From Methanothrix sp. (GTDB lineage Archaea; Halobacteriota; Methanosarcinia; Methanotrichales; Methanotrichaceae): a stretch of DNA of 8,272 nt. The stretch is from the NCBI GenBank assembly GCA_028688535.1, contig JAQTXY010000061.1:1-8272 (forward strand). The letters run 5' to 3'. The position numbers and the translations under genes were made by a program. How positions within the stretch are numbered: position 1 is the first letter of the stretch; each line of letters begins with the position of its first letter. Positions 1 through 6,339 of the stretch are shown in pieces. The notes under the pieces are model-generated. The model worked only from the letters and a program-made list of their open reading frames with translations. It was not told the DNA's origin and ran no database searches.

Positions 1-947
1 AGGCCCAGTTTCATGCCAAAGACAGAGGTATAATTGGGCAGAAGCGAGCGCAGAGAGTAGAAGGGGAGCATAAACAGGCTACCCAGCATGAGAACGATAA
101 GAGCCTTTGTCTCAGATATGCCGCCGTTTTGGATGAGAGGACCCAATAGCGTGATCCCTGCTTTGGGGCTGGCCACATAAATGGTGAGCGGGATTATCGT
201 TTCCGGGGGAACGCCAAAAAAGTGAGCCAGAGGCAAGACATCCAGTGATTGAAGAATGCCTTCCCGACTTAAGTATAAGACCAGGAAGGTCATGATGAAG
301 TAGAGACCGGCAATTCTGAGAAAAATGCGGGTCTGTCCACGCAGGGATTTTATAGCGGCCTCTTTTAAATTGCTCCATGTCTGAGGCCGGGAGAGCGAGA
401 GCCGCGCACAAGATGAAACAGATAGAGCTGACGAATGAGACTGTCGAGACGCAGAGGAAGAAGGAGAGGAAGGAGGAGAAGAAGAAGCCTCCGATAGATC
501 AGCAGGTAGATAGGCCCGGCCCAAGATCAGGACCAGTGCCATTTTTATGAGGCCGGTAGCGATAGAGATAAAGGCATAAGCCCCGCCCACGAAGATGCCC
601 AGAACTGGTATTACAAAAGCCAGTTGATAGGTGAAAAGCTCCCGGAAATAGACAGGAACGCTGTTCATGATGGCGCTCAGGAATGCCTGGCGATTGCTCA
701 GCTGGCCATCTGCCAACATTCTGGCAATTACGGTATTGGCAGCCAGAGCTGAGCCCAGGCTGATGACGAAGGTGGAGGCAGACACTGCCGGCAGGTGGGA
801 TACAGAAACCAGCGGCCTGGCCAGATGGGTGATGCACGAAAAGGCATCCATCTCCACCATAAGGCCGGTGATAAAGAGCATGAGAAAGACGATTATCATG
901 GTAGAAACGGTATCATCGAGAGTTTGCAGAAGTAGATCGAGCATCAT
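1..947 (-). CDS. GATE-domain (nucleoside-recognition type) integral membrane protein, 3' end cut by window edge
   Basis: A continuous minus-strand frame of 315 codons runs from ATG at 947 off the left edge. An AAGGA-type ribosome binding site lies just upstream (952-956), and an adjacent second ATG (944) is an equally possible start. Hydrophobic segments lie at about residues 14-32, 56-73, 105-142, 208-226, 250-272 and 281-298. The stretches STFVISLGSALAANTVIAR (58-76) and NSVPVYFRELFTYQ (95-108) match what I remember of archaeal nucleoside-recognition/GATE proteins (COG3366, MJ0871-like). The later PLTIYVASPKAG (253-264) fits the second half of such a protein. These are presumed transporters or permease-like proteins, and the substrate is unknown. 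The two halves are joined by a Ser/Pro-rich linker (about 152-188). Family members are of similar length as far as I recall, so few residues are probably missing. The gene is divergent from the acylphosphatase-like gene. Family call fairly sure; function not. Confidence 0.8.
   Translation of the reverse strand, partial: MMLDLLLQTLDDTVSTMIIVFLMLFITGLMVEMDAFSCITHLARPLVSVSHLPAVSASTFVISLGSALAANTVIARMLADGQLSNRQAFLSAIMNSVPVYFRELFTYQLAFVIPVLGIFVGGAYAFISIATGLIKMALVLILGRAYLPADLSEASSSPPSSPSSSASRQSHSSALSVSSCARLSLSRPQTWSNLKEAAIKSLRGQTRIFLRIAGLYFIMTFLVLYLSREGILQSLDVLPLAHFFGVPPETIIPLTIYVASPKAGITLLGPLIQNGGISETKALIVLMLGSLFMLPFYSLRSLLPNYTSVFGMKLG
453..487. repeat. 35-bp uninterrupted homopurine/homopyrimidine tract inside the membrane protein gene
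   Basis: The plus strand is only A and G from 453 to 487, made mostly of GGA, GAA and AAG triplets. On the coding (minus) strand it gives TCT/TCC/CCT codons, encoding the Ser/Pro-rich linker between the two membrane halves. Low-complexity tracts of this kind can vary in length by slippage; here triplet changes would keep the frame. Confidence 0.75.
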
Positions 948-976
948 CAAATCCTTTATCTCAAATTCTCCGGTTG

Positions 977-987
977 ATATTTTATAA
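977..987 (-). promoter_or_regulatory. Candidate TATA box for the leftward membrane protein gene
   Basis: Read on the minus strand, the bases ATTATAAAATA lie about 30-40 bases ahead of the ATG at 947. At normal archaeal TATA-to-start spacing, transcription would begin at roughly 950-957, giving a very short leader that may just include the AAGGA site. Inferred from sequence only. Confidence 0.45.
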
Positions 988-1030
988 TTTTCGGTTCTGG
1001 CGATAAAACCAAATTCCCAAATCAAGTAAA

Positions 1031-1040
1031 CAATTAAATA
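1031..1040 (+). promoter_or_regulatory. Candidate TATA-like box for the acylphosphatase-like gene
   Basis: An A/T-only stretch containing AATTAAATA sits about 30 bases before the ATG at 1069, in the 121-bp divergent intergenic region. It is the best TATA-like match facing right there, but the region is AT-rich throughout, so the call is weak. Confidence 0.3.
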
Positions 1041-1068
1041 GTCTTACAGATACATATCGAGGAAGAAC

Positions 1069-1614
1069 ATGAAACTAAAAATCAAGATTACCGGTCCAAA
1101 AGTACATGATGTAGGCTACAGGTACTTCCTGATGAGCATGGCCATGATAAATAGAATCCGAATGTTTGAAGCCCATAATATAGAGAGCAATGAAGGTGAG
1201 GAGGTCTTGGTCTTTCTTGATGGCGATGAAGAGATAGTTAAAGCCTTTCGTACCCTAGCCGAAACCAAGCGCCCTGCCCGCTCAAAGGTATCGAGGATTG
1301 ACTTTGATGACTATGAGGGCGATGTTATGAAGATTGGAGAGTATGCCCAATTCTGCTCTATGGTCCAATTGAACAAAGCCATCCCGGTCCTTCTGGATAT
1401 GAGAGATGACCTCAGAGCGGTTCGGACGAATACAGATATAATTCCTCAAATAAGTGAGGACATCAAGGCAGTGCGTAAAAATACCGACACAATTCCCCAG
1501 GTACTGGAAGAAATCAAAGGCATGAGGGAAGACATTCAACCAGGATCTGGGATGCATTTCAGACAAGTACAATCCGATGTCCGAGCGATAAAAGAACGCT
1601 TAGGCATGCAGTGA
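1069..1614 (+). CDS. Acylphosphatase-like domain protein with a repeated helical C-terminal tail
   Basis: Residues 1-90 resemble acylphosphatase, a small alpha/beta enzyme that hydrolyses acyl phosphates. The phosphate-binding loop appears as VHDVGYR (12-18), with Arg18 in the catalytic Arg position. Asn37 (AHN) fits the catalytic Asn, 19 residues on against 18 in the enzymes I recall. The following VLVFLDGDEEIVKAF (46-60) matches the family strand-helix pattern. The loop lacks the usual glutamine (QGVGFR), so activity is uncertain. Residues about 105-158 hold three IP-started units (IP at 105, 125 and 142) with a helical D/E-I/L-K/R-A-V/M-R pattern, two of them containing the run NTD; the tail to 181 also looks helical. 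This suggests a coiled-coil or oligomerisation tail, and true acylphosphatases are only about 90 residues. The start is chosen from GAGGA at 1059-1063, five bases before ATG. Confidence 0.72.
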   Translation: MKLKIKITGPKVHDVGYRYFLMSMAMINRIRMFEAHNIESNEGEEVLVFLDGDEEIVKAFRTLAETKRPARSKVSRIDFDDYEGDVMKIGEYAQFCSMVQLNKAIPVLLDMRDDLRAVRTNTDIIPQISEDIKAVRKNTDTIPQVLEEIKGMREDIQPGSGMHFRQVQSDVRAIKERLGMQ

Positions 1615-1723
1615 ATTTACCACCAAGCCAGGAAGAGTCCAAAGCTAAACACGGGTGGCAAATTTTGAAACGAGTTTGACCTATGAATACAGGAGATAGC
1701 CGCAAATTTAAAGATGGGATCGT

Positions 1724-1828
1724 ATGGATCGAGCTCTAGTAAAAAATTTGGGGATAGCTGTTATTGCTATTGGATTTGTTGTATTAATAATATCTATTGC
1801 CGGTGAAAATACTCGTCTGCTATTATAA
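1724..1828 (+). CDS. Possible 34-residue single-span membrane peptide
   Basis: An ATG frame encodes a basic N-terminus (MDRALVKN), a hydrophobic span LGIAVIAIGFVVLIISIAG (9-27), and a short polar tail ending in TAA. This is the classic layout of a small single-pass membrane protein. The ribosome binding site is weak (GATGGGAT just upstream). The gap from 1615 to 1987 holds no other convincing gene. A minus-strand frame over 1708-1920 is also hydrophobic but starts with TTG, lacks a clear ribosome site and decays into a non-membrane tail, so I prefer the plus-strand peptide. Function unknown. It lies 109 bases after the acylphosphatase-like gene on the same strand. Confidence 0.4.
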   Translation: MDRALVKNLGIAVIAIGFVVLIISIAGENTRLLL

Positions 1829-1883
1829 TAGAAATGAAACCTAAACGGCATTAGCAGGTAAACTAACGCAAGCATCAAAACTG

Positions 1884-1897
1884 TTATTATAATTATT
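1884..1897 (+). promoter_or_regulatory. Candidate TATA box for the radical SAM gene
   Basis: The A/T-only run TTATTATAATTATT would place transcription start near 1920, leaving a leader of about 65 bases that carries the 14-codon upstream frame at 1947-1991. Weak call in an AT-rich gap. Confidence 0.35.
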
Positions 1898-1946
1898 TGA
1901 GCAGCCAGTTTTATTACCAAGCAATTTCCAAGAGAGAATCAGGAAA

Positions 1947-1991
1947 ATGGTATGGTTTAAGAGGATGGTAATGTTCTGGAGAACAGCATGA
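1947..1991 (+). CDS. 14-codon upstream frame overlapping the radical SAM start (ATGA)
   Basis: The ATG at 1947 follows AGGA (1941-1944) and encodes MVWFKRMVMFWRTA. Its TGA overlaps the ATG of the radical SAM gene in the form ATGA (1988-1991), an arrangement typical of translational coupling. It could be a leader peptide, a very small substrate peptide, or chance. The density of Trp, Phe, Lys, Arg and Met is unusual, but the frame is so short that chance is the default explanation. Confidence 0.2.
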   Translation: MVWFKRMVMFWRTA

Positions 1992-2959
1992 GGTCGTTTT
2001 CGCCTCGTATGGCTGCCCGGGCGCTCTGGCAGATGAGGGTGCGAAGGAGGCCATTTGTGCTCTCCCACGGCATTAATGCCAAATGCAACCTGAGCTGCCG
2101 CTTTTGCGAGTACTGGAAGCGCCCAGGCGGGGAGATGAGCACGCCGGTGATCCTGCAGATGCTGGATGAGGCGCAAGATTTCGGCATAGGCGTCTATAAT
2201 GCCTGGACAGCGGAGCCGCTGCTGCGAGTGGATCTGCCCAAAATTCTCAGTCATGCCAAGAATCTTGGGCTCGTTACCTCACTTATCACCAACGGCCTGC
2301 TCTTGCTCAAAAGGGCTGGAGAGCTGGATGATCTGGACCTTCTCTCCGTCTCAGTGGATGGCATCAAGAGTTATCGAGAGCTGAGGGGCATCGATTTGCA
2401 GGTTGTTCTGGATGGCATCCGGGCGGCGCAGCAGGCGGGCCACGAGATTTTGATGAACTGTGTCATCTCAGGCAAAAATGTCGCTGAGCTCGGAGATCTG
2501 GTGCATCTGGCAGAGTCGCTGGGGTGCTGGATATCTTTTGAGCCCATGCATGAGTCATTGGGCATTGAGGAGAAGGTCTGGAGCTCTTTGAGGATACAGA
2601 GCATTCCTGCCTATGAGCAGGCCTTAGATCAACTGATTGAGCTTAAGAGAAGCGGCGCTCCCATCATCAACTCGATAACTTACCTGAAGATGATAAGGGA
2701 GCTGGAGCCGCGATTTCATTGCCATGCCGCCGACATCATTTTGCATGTGGCAGCAGACGGCAGCATAGGAAGCTGCCGCGTGCACCACGAGCCGCTGGGA
2801 AATGTCTCCCAGGGACTGGCAAAGGTCTGGCAGTCGTCGCAAGATAGGCGCCGGGAGATAGTCCAGGGGTGCGAAGGTTGCCTGTTCTTTGGATATGTGG
2901 AGAACAGCTTGCTATTTGATTTTGTGCCTGAAGTGCTGGCACATTACGAATGGATCTAG
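1988..2959 (+). CDS. Radical SAM protein with SPASM/twitch-like C-terminal cysteines
   Basis: The signature C33-x3-C37-x2-C40 (KCNLSCRFCEYW) binds the 4Fe-4S cluster that cleaves S-adenosylmethionine. The usual GGEP SAM-contact motif appears as the variant TAEPL (74-78), followed by LITNG (99-103) and SVSVDG (120-125), both standard radical SAM barrel strands. After the barrel, C245, C263 and C295-x2-C298 form a cysteine set like a SPASM/twitch auxiliary cluster. The segment GSCRVHHEPLGNV (261-273), with ADG just before it, fits that domain. At 323 residues it is normal for the group. No B12-binding or peptide-recognition domain is visible, so the substrate (peptide or small molecule) cannot be named. 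The start is fixed by GGAGA at 1978-1982 and an in-frame stop upstream. The stop codon shares bases with the stop of the opposing gene. Confidence 0.85.
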   Translation: MRSFSPRMAARALWQMRVRRRPFVLSHGINAKCNLSCRFCEYWKRPGGEMSTPVILQMLDEAQDFGIGVYNAWTAEPLLRVDLPKILSHAKNLGLVTSLITNGLLLLKRAGELDDLDLLSVSVDGIKSYRELRGIDLQVVLDGIRAAQQAGHEILMNCVISGKNVAELGDLVHLAESLGCWISFEPMHESLGIEEKVWSSLRIQSIPAYEQALDQLIELKRSGAPIINSITYLKMIRELEPRFHCHAADIILHVAADGSIGSCRVHHEPLGNVSQGLAKVWQSSQDRRREIVQGCEGCLFFGYVENSLLFDFVPEVLAHYEWI

Positions 2960-3330
2960 AATCCGCTGCCAACTTTCATTATCTTTATCTCTTTCCAGGT
3001 ATCGCCGCCCCATCCGCCTGTCTGGTTCAAGATCTCCAATTCCTCGTCAGAGGTGATATTGAGCAATAGTGTTCCAGTCGCACTCAAATTGCCTTTAGGG
3101 ACATCAATCCAGCGGAGGCTGACAGTATTGCCTTCTACTGTACCATTGGCGACGCTGGTCCAGCTTGGACTCACACCGGATGACTCGCAGAGCCACCAGA
3201 CAGAATTATCGATCTGCCGGATATAGATATCAACATCTGGGAGAACTTTCCAGTCTCCCGTCAAATCCACTGCCATAGCTGTTGAGCTTAAGATTGTGGC
3301 TAATACAAAGAGCCAATATAGTCTGCTCAT
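2956..3330 (-). CDS. Small exported beta-rich protein of unknown function
   Basis: The 124-residue product starts with a signal peptide (MSRLYWLFVLATILSSTAMA, cut after residue 20). The mature part, opening VDLTGDW, is rich in alternating hydrophobic residues and aromatics. The stretch DIYIRQIDNSVWW (34-46) and the later VPKGNLSATGTL (77-88) resemble a small beta-barrel domain I have seen in secreted bacterial and archaeal hypotheticals, with the pattern YIRQI-x-N-x-VWW. The role of that domain is not known to me. Four N-glycosylation sequons (Asn62, 81, 91, 102) fit an archaeal surface protein. ATG at 3330 is chosen over the TTG at 3336 because GGTGAT (3336-3341) ends five bases before the ATG. 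Its stop shares CTAG with the radical SAM gene stop. Confidence 0.75.
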   Translation of the reverse strand: MSRLYWLFVLATILSSTAMAVDLTGDWKVLPDVDIYIRQIDNSVWWLCESSGVSPSWTSVANGTVEGNTVSLRWIDVPKGNLSATGTLLLNITSDEELEILNQTGGWGGDTWKEIKIMKVGSGF

Positions 3331-3495
3331 TTTCAATCACCAATGTAGTTTTTACCATTATTGTTTATTACTCTTTTCAGTTAAAATTTTTTTCAAAAGT
3401 TAAGGATTAGATCATTGGGCTCTTCAAGACATAAATACCAGCCGCCTAGCTATAGTCTCGATGTGGATGAAAAGCGTCCCGACTTGACAGGATGG

Positions 3496-3612
3496 CTATT
3501 TTATGGGTTTTTCGCCTCTTGCTTGTGCTTTTTGCCTACGAGCCTCTTGCTTCTCTTTCTTCTTATTCACCGCTGCATTGCTCAGTGCATCCTTCTTAAA
3601 CAGGTTGATCAT
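3496..3612 (-). CDS. 38-residue highly charged small protein
   Basis: ATG at 3612 opens a frame starting MINLFKKDALSNAAVN (1-16), then a Lys/Glu/Arg/Gln/Ala-rich helix (17-32), ending in RGEKPIK and TAG. A strong ribosome site, GAGGGATC, lies upstream on the minus strand, and a TATA-like box lies about 60 bases upstream. The amphipathic, basic makeup suggests a nucleic-acid- or ribosome-associated peptide, but I recognise no family. On the plus strand the same bases give a hydrophobic Leu/Phe/Cys-rich frame beginning with TTG at 3415. I consider that the shadow, because Lys/Glu codons read backwards give Phe/Leu codons, and the plus frame has no ATG and a poorly placed ribosome site. Confidence 0.6.
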   Translation of the reverse strand: MINLFKKDALSNAAVNKKKEKQEARRQKAQARGEKPIK

Positions 3613-3666
3613 TGAATTGATCCCTCGCATATTTCACAATTAATGTAGCAACATAGCACCCTGATC

Positions 3667-3675
3667 ATATTTAAT
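3667..3675 (-). promoter_or_regulatory. Candidate TATA box for the 38-residue protein gene
   Basis: On the minus strand ATTAAATAT lies about 60 bases ahead of the ATG at 3612. It predicts a start near 3645 and a leader of about 30 bases that contains the GAGGGATC ribosome site. Confidence 0.4.
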
Positions 3676-3685
3676 CTATTTTCAT

Positions 3686-3701
3686 AAAGTAAAAGAAGAA
3701 A
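3686..3701 (-). terminator. Possible T-rich terminator after the decayed gene
   Basis: Twelve bases past the TGA at 3714, the minus strand reads TTTCTTCTTTTACTTT. Archaeal terminators are often simple T-rich runs without a hairpin. A weak call. Confidence 0.3.
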
Positions 3702-3713
3702 TGCAGGGAGCCT

Positions 3714-4184
3714 TCACTGCCGATTACTCCCCGGGGCGTTGTCAAATGTCCAGATGGCTTTATCATCGATCTGAATCCATCGTCCGCCACCATTGCTATA
3801 TGACCAGGTTCCTTTCGCAACAGAAGTTGTGCAAGATTATTTCCAAACGTGTGAATCTATCAGCGAGCTTCGTTATGTATGACCAGATGATATCTTTTAG
3901 GGTCTTGAATAGTGTGCTGTTGGGATCGGTGAATACAGAAACGGGAACTATATAGCCCAACCATGAATAGCATCCCTGGTTGATCGCACTCTCGCCCAGG
4001 CCTCCATTGGCGCATGTCGAGCATGCGAATGTGTAGACATGCAAGCTTTGGGTGAGGTCCTTGACGTTGTCCATCTTGATTACTGCTGTAATTTGGTTAT
4101 TCAACTCGCCATAAAAGCCAGTAGCAGACGATAATTGTCTCCGGTGCGCGATGACTAAAGGATATTTCAATAGGGATATTTCAT
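3714..4184 (-). pseudogene. Decayed gene fragment, weakly caspase/peptidase-like, with two frame breaks
   Basis: The longest intact piece (3796-4170) contains YGELNNQITAV, then HVYTFACSTCANGGLGESAI and GCYSWLGY. This weakly recalls the ACxT...LGxxxI...GY core of prokaryotic caspase-like or related hypothetical domains, a memory-based suggestion only. Upstream, a 14-bp partial tandem duplication (4160-4183) breaks the frame. Dropping 14 bp joins the frame containing ATG at 4184 to the main piece. Near 3825-3835 the main frame runs out of protein-like sequence, whereas a neighbouring frame continues as SVAKGTWSYSNGGGRW, then IQIDDKAIWTF, to TGA at 3714. Removing one T there joins them. The repaired frame would be 152 codons and still lacks a proper N-terminus. 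A third frame over the 3' part is also open, so the exact second break is uncertain. Confidence 0.5.
4160..4183. repeat. 14-bp-offset direct repeat (GGATATTTCA twice)
   Basis: GGATATTTCA occurs at 4160-4169 and again at 4174-4183, with the intervening bases making a near-complete 14-bp tandem unit. Because 14 is not a multiple of three, the extra unit shifts the frame of the minus-strand gene remnant. Confidence 0.7.
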
Positions 4185-4215
4185 AGGCTCTGCATCACTT
4201 GGGAGCTGAACCTTA

Positions 4216-4227
4216 GTGCAACTGCAC
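4216..4227. promoter_or_regulatory. Palindrome GTGCA-AC-TGCAC upstream of the alkyl sulfatase promoter
   Basis: A perfect 5-2-5 inverted repeat ends 26 bases before the candidate TATA box of the sulfatase-like gene. The position, upstream of the TFB recognition region, would suit an activator or a regulator that senses substrate. No other copy was noticed in the window. Chance is possible for a palindrome this short. Confidence 0.3.
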
Positions 4228-4253
4228 AATTAGAAACAAGGTTGATAAATCAT

Positions 4254-4264
4254 TACATATAAAT
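4254..4264 (+). promoter_or_regulatory. TATA box of the alkyl sulfatase-like gene
   Basis: TACATATAAAT is a good archaeal TATA box about 50-60 bases ahead of the ATG at 4313. It predicts transcription from about 4285-4290 and a leader of about 25 bases containing the AGGAGC ribosome site. Confidence 0.55.
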
Positions 4265-4312
4265 CCGAGAATTGTTAGAATACAAATTAAAAAGGAACAG
4301 GAGCAAAAGAAG

Positions 4313-6304
4313 ATGAAAATTGGTCGAAAGGCACTTCTAGTAACCGCTATGGTATTGATGGCGGTAATACATGGTGTATATGCTAACGAGATTTCGGTCG
4401 CTGGTGGGACATCCAGCAACTCTATCAGAAATAATGCAACTGAATATACCATTGCTGCCAACCTGAAGGCGAACAATACTCCTGCATGGAATAATAATGA
4501 GGAAGACTTCAATTTTGCCGCTCAGGGATTTATGGCAACTGACGATCCTTTAGTTATTCCCTCTGTCTATCCGAATTATACCTCCTGGAATATGGAAGTA
4601 TTTTCGTACCAAAATAATGGTACCTGTCCGGATTCGATAAATCCGCTTCTGTACAGGCATGCACAATTGAATAACATCAATGGTTTATTCGAAGTTGTCC
4701 CGGGTATTTACCAGGTCAGAGGATATGATATAACCGCAATGAGCCTCATCAAGGGGAATACTGGCTGGATAGTCATCGATCCCATGCATTCGGTTGAGAC
4801 AGCACAAGCTGCCATGAGCCTGGTAAACAGGACATTAGGAAATTTTCCGGTGAAGGCTGTCATCTACTCACATCCGCATGTAGACCACTACCAGGGAGTA
4901 AAAGGAGTAGTCACTGACGAAGAATTTGCTGACGACGATGTCGAGATCATCGCACCTGTTGGATTCATGGAGCATGCAGTCAGTGAGAATGTGTATGCGG
5001 GAACTGCAATGCAACGCCGGGCTAAGTATATGTATGGACTTCCACTCCCCCGAGATGAGAAGGGTCTTGTGGATAACGGTCTTGGCAAATATCCATCAAT
5101 TGGGATGTCTTCTCTTATTCCACCCACAATCGATATTAACAGAACTGGTCAAACATTGACTATTGACGGAGTCAAGATGGAGTTTCAGTATACCACGAAT
5201 ACCGAAGCTCCCGTTGAAATGAACATCTGGTTCCCGGATCATAAGGCTCTTTTTATGGCTGAAAACTGCGTGGGAACTCTTCATAATATCCTGACCCTTC
5301 GCGGAGCACAGGTGAGAGATCCGCTTTCATGGGCTGAATTCCTTGACGAAGCACGAAGATTATACGGCAATCAGGCGGAAGTTGTTTTCACTGCCCATAA
5401 CTGGCCGAGGTTCGGGAATGATAAGGTTATTGAACTTCTCGAAAACCAGCGCGACATGTACAAGTTTATCAATGACCAGACCCTGAATCTCATTAATAAA
5501 GGATATACCATGGATGAGATCTCTAATATGCTCACCCTTCCCGAATCCTTGCAAGAATACTGGTATACCCATGGGTTCTACGGCCAGATCTATATGGGTG
5601 TTAAAGCAACATATCAGAAATATCTTGGATTTTATGATGCAAATCCCATTAATCTAAAGCGCCTTCCCCCAGTGGAGTATGCCCAGAACATAACCAGGTA
5701 TATGGGAGGAGCGGATGCAGTCCTGCAGAGACTTTCTGATGATTATAAAGCTGGTCGGTATGAACTGGTAGCCTCCATCGCGAATTATCTCGTCTTTGCA
5801 GATCCGACCAATATGGAGGCCAGGAAGATGGAAGCTGCTGCTCTTGAACAGCTCGGATATCAAGCAGAATCGGGTCCGGCGCGCAATGCCTACCTAGTTG
5901 GAGCCCAGGAACTGCGCAGTACCGAACAGATGCAGGGAAGGACGATGATATCCGCAGACGTAATGTCTGCTATGTCTTTAAGTCAGCTCCTTGATTATCT
6001 TGCGGTCAGGCTCAATGGAACAAAAGCTGATGGAGAAGATTTCAAGATGAACCTGATAATCAACAATACATCCGACAAGGCACTAATTCAGGTCAATAAT
6101 AGTGTGCTCAATTTCTGGTTGGATGAATCCTCGACAAAAGCCAATGTTACCGTCGAGATGCCTCGTAAGACTCTTGAACAACTGGCGCTTGATCCATCTG
6201 TTCCTCCGGTAGACGTGATTAATGCCGGGGATTCCTCTGTGTTTGAACGATTTATCGGGATGCTTGATGTGTTTGATGCAGGGTTTAATATTGTCCTTCC
6301 CTAA
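4313..6304 (+). CDS. Exported alkyl sulfatase family enzyme (SdsA1/BDS1-type metallo-beta-lactamase fold)
   Basis: Predicted to hydrolyse alkyl sulfate esters to alcohol and sulfate outside the cytoplasm. A signal peptide covers residues 1-24 (cut after GVYA). The zinc motif is H187-x-H189-x-D191-H192, with further ligands Glu298, Glu317 and His362. Their spacing (111, 130 and 175 from the first His) equals that of Pseudomonas SdsA1 as I remember it. Family signatures MQRRAKYMYG (233-242), ENCVGTLHNILTLRGAQVRD (317-336) and HNWPRFG (362-368) follow; the family usually has HHWP, so the second His is Asn here. Residues about 380-535 match the helical dimerisation region and about 545-663 the SCP2-like substrate-binding domain, giving a full-length 663 residues. 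About a dozen N-x-S/T sequons fit archaeal surface glycosylation. AGGAGC (4300-4305) precedes the ATG. Physiological substrate unknown. Confidence 0.9.
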   Translation: MKIGRKALLVTAMVLMAVIHGVYANEISVAGGTSSNSIRNNATEYTIAANLKANNTPAWNNNEEDFNFAAQGFMATDDPLVIPSVYPNYTSWNMEVFSYQNNGTCPDSINPLLYRHAQLNNINGLFEVVPGIYQVRGYDITAMSLIKGNTGWIVIDPMHSVETAQAAMSLVNRTLGNFPVKAVIYSHPHVDHYQGVKGVVTDEEFADDDVEIIAPVGFMEHAVSENVYAGTAMQRRAKYMYGLPLPRDEKGLVDNGLGKYPSIGMSSLIPPTIDINRTGQTLTIDGVKMEFQYTTNTEAPVEMNIWFPDHKALFMAENCVGTLHNILTLRGAQVRDPLSWAEFLDEARRLYGNQAEVVFTAHNWPRFGNDKVIELLENQRDMYKFINDQTLNLINKGYTMDEISNMLTLPESLQEYWYTHGFYGQIYMGVKATYQKYLGFYDANPINLKRLPPVEYAQNITRYMGGADAVLQRLSDDYKAGRYELVASIANYLVFADPTNMEARKMEAAALEQLGYQAESGPARNAYLVGAQELRSTEQMQGRTMISADVMSAMSLSQLLDYLAVRLNGTKADGEDFKMNLIINNTSDKALIQVNNSVLNFWLDESSTKANVTVEMPRKTLEQLALDPSVPPVDVINAGDSSVFERFIGMLDVFDAGFNIVLP

Positions 6305-6339
6305 AACCGCAGCAAATGAAAAATATCAGAAAACAGGAT

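Noticed and set aside
1..837. Short minus-strand frames of 99 and 112 codons (112-411 and 499-837)
   Set aside because: Both are in a different frame from the continuous 315-codon membrane protein frame and show no family features.
667..987. Plus-strand frame over the membrane protein gene
   Set aside because: It lies opposite the membrane protein gene, which has clear family motifs and a ribosome site on the minus strand.
1708..1920. Minus-strand 70-residue hydrophobic frame
   Set aside because: TTG start without a good ribosome site, AT-rich composition explains the Ile/Leu content, and the second half does not look like protein. The plus-strand peptide is preferred.
3379..3406. A/T-rich GTTAAAATTTTTTTCAAAAG stretch as a hairpin terminator
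   Set aside because: The arms are not true inverted repeats (AGTTAAAA against AAAAGTTA reads as a mirror), so no stem forms.
3415..3615. Plus-strand hydrophobic 66-residue frame starting at TTG
   Set aside because: It is antisense to the charged 38-residue frame. The hydrophobic residues are the expected mirror of Lys/Glu codons, there is no ATG, and the ribosome site is poor.
3701..3955. Plus-strand 84-residue frame
   Set aside because: It runs antisense to the gene remnant and lacks a convincing ribosome site or protein-like pattern.
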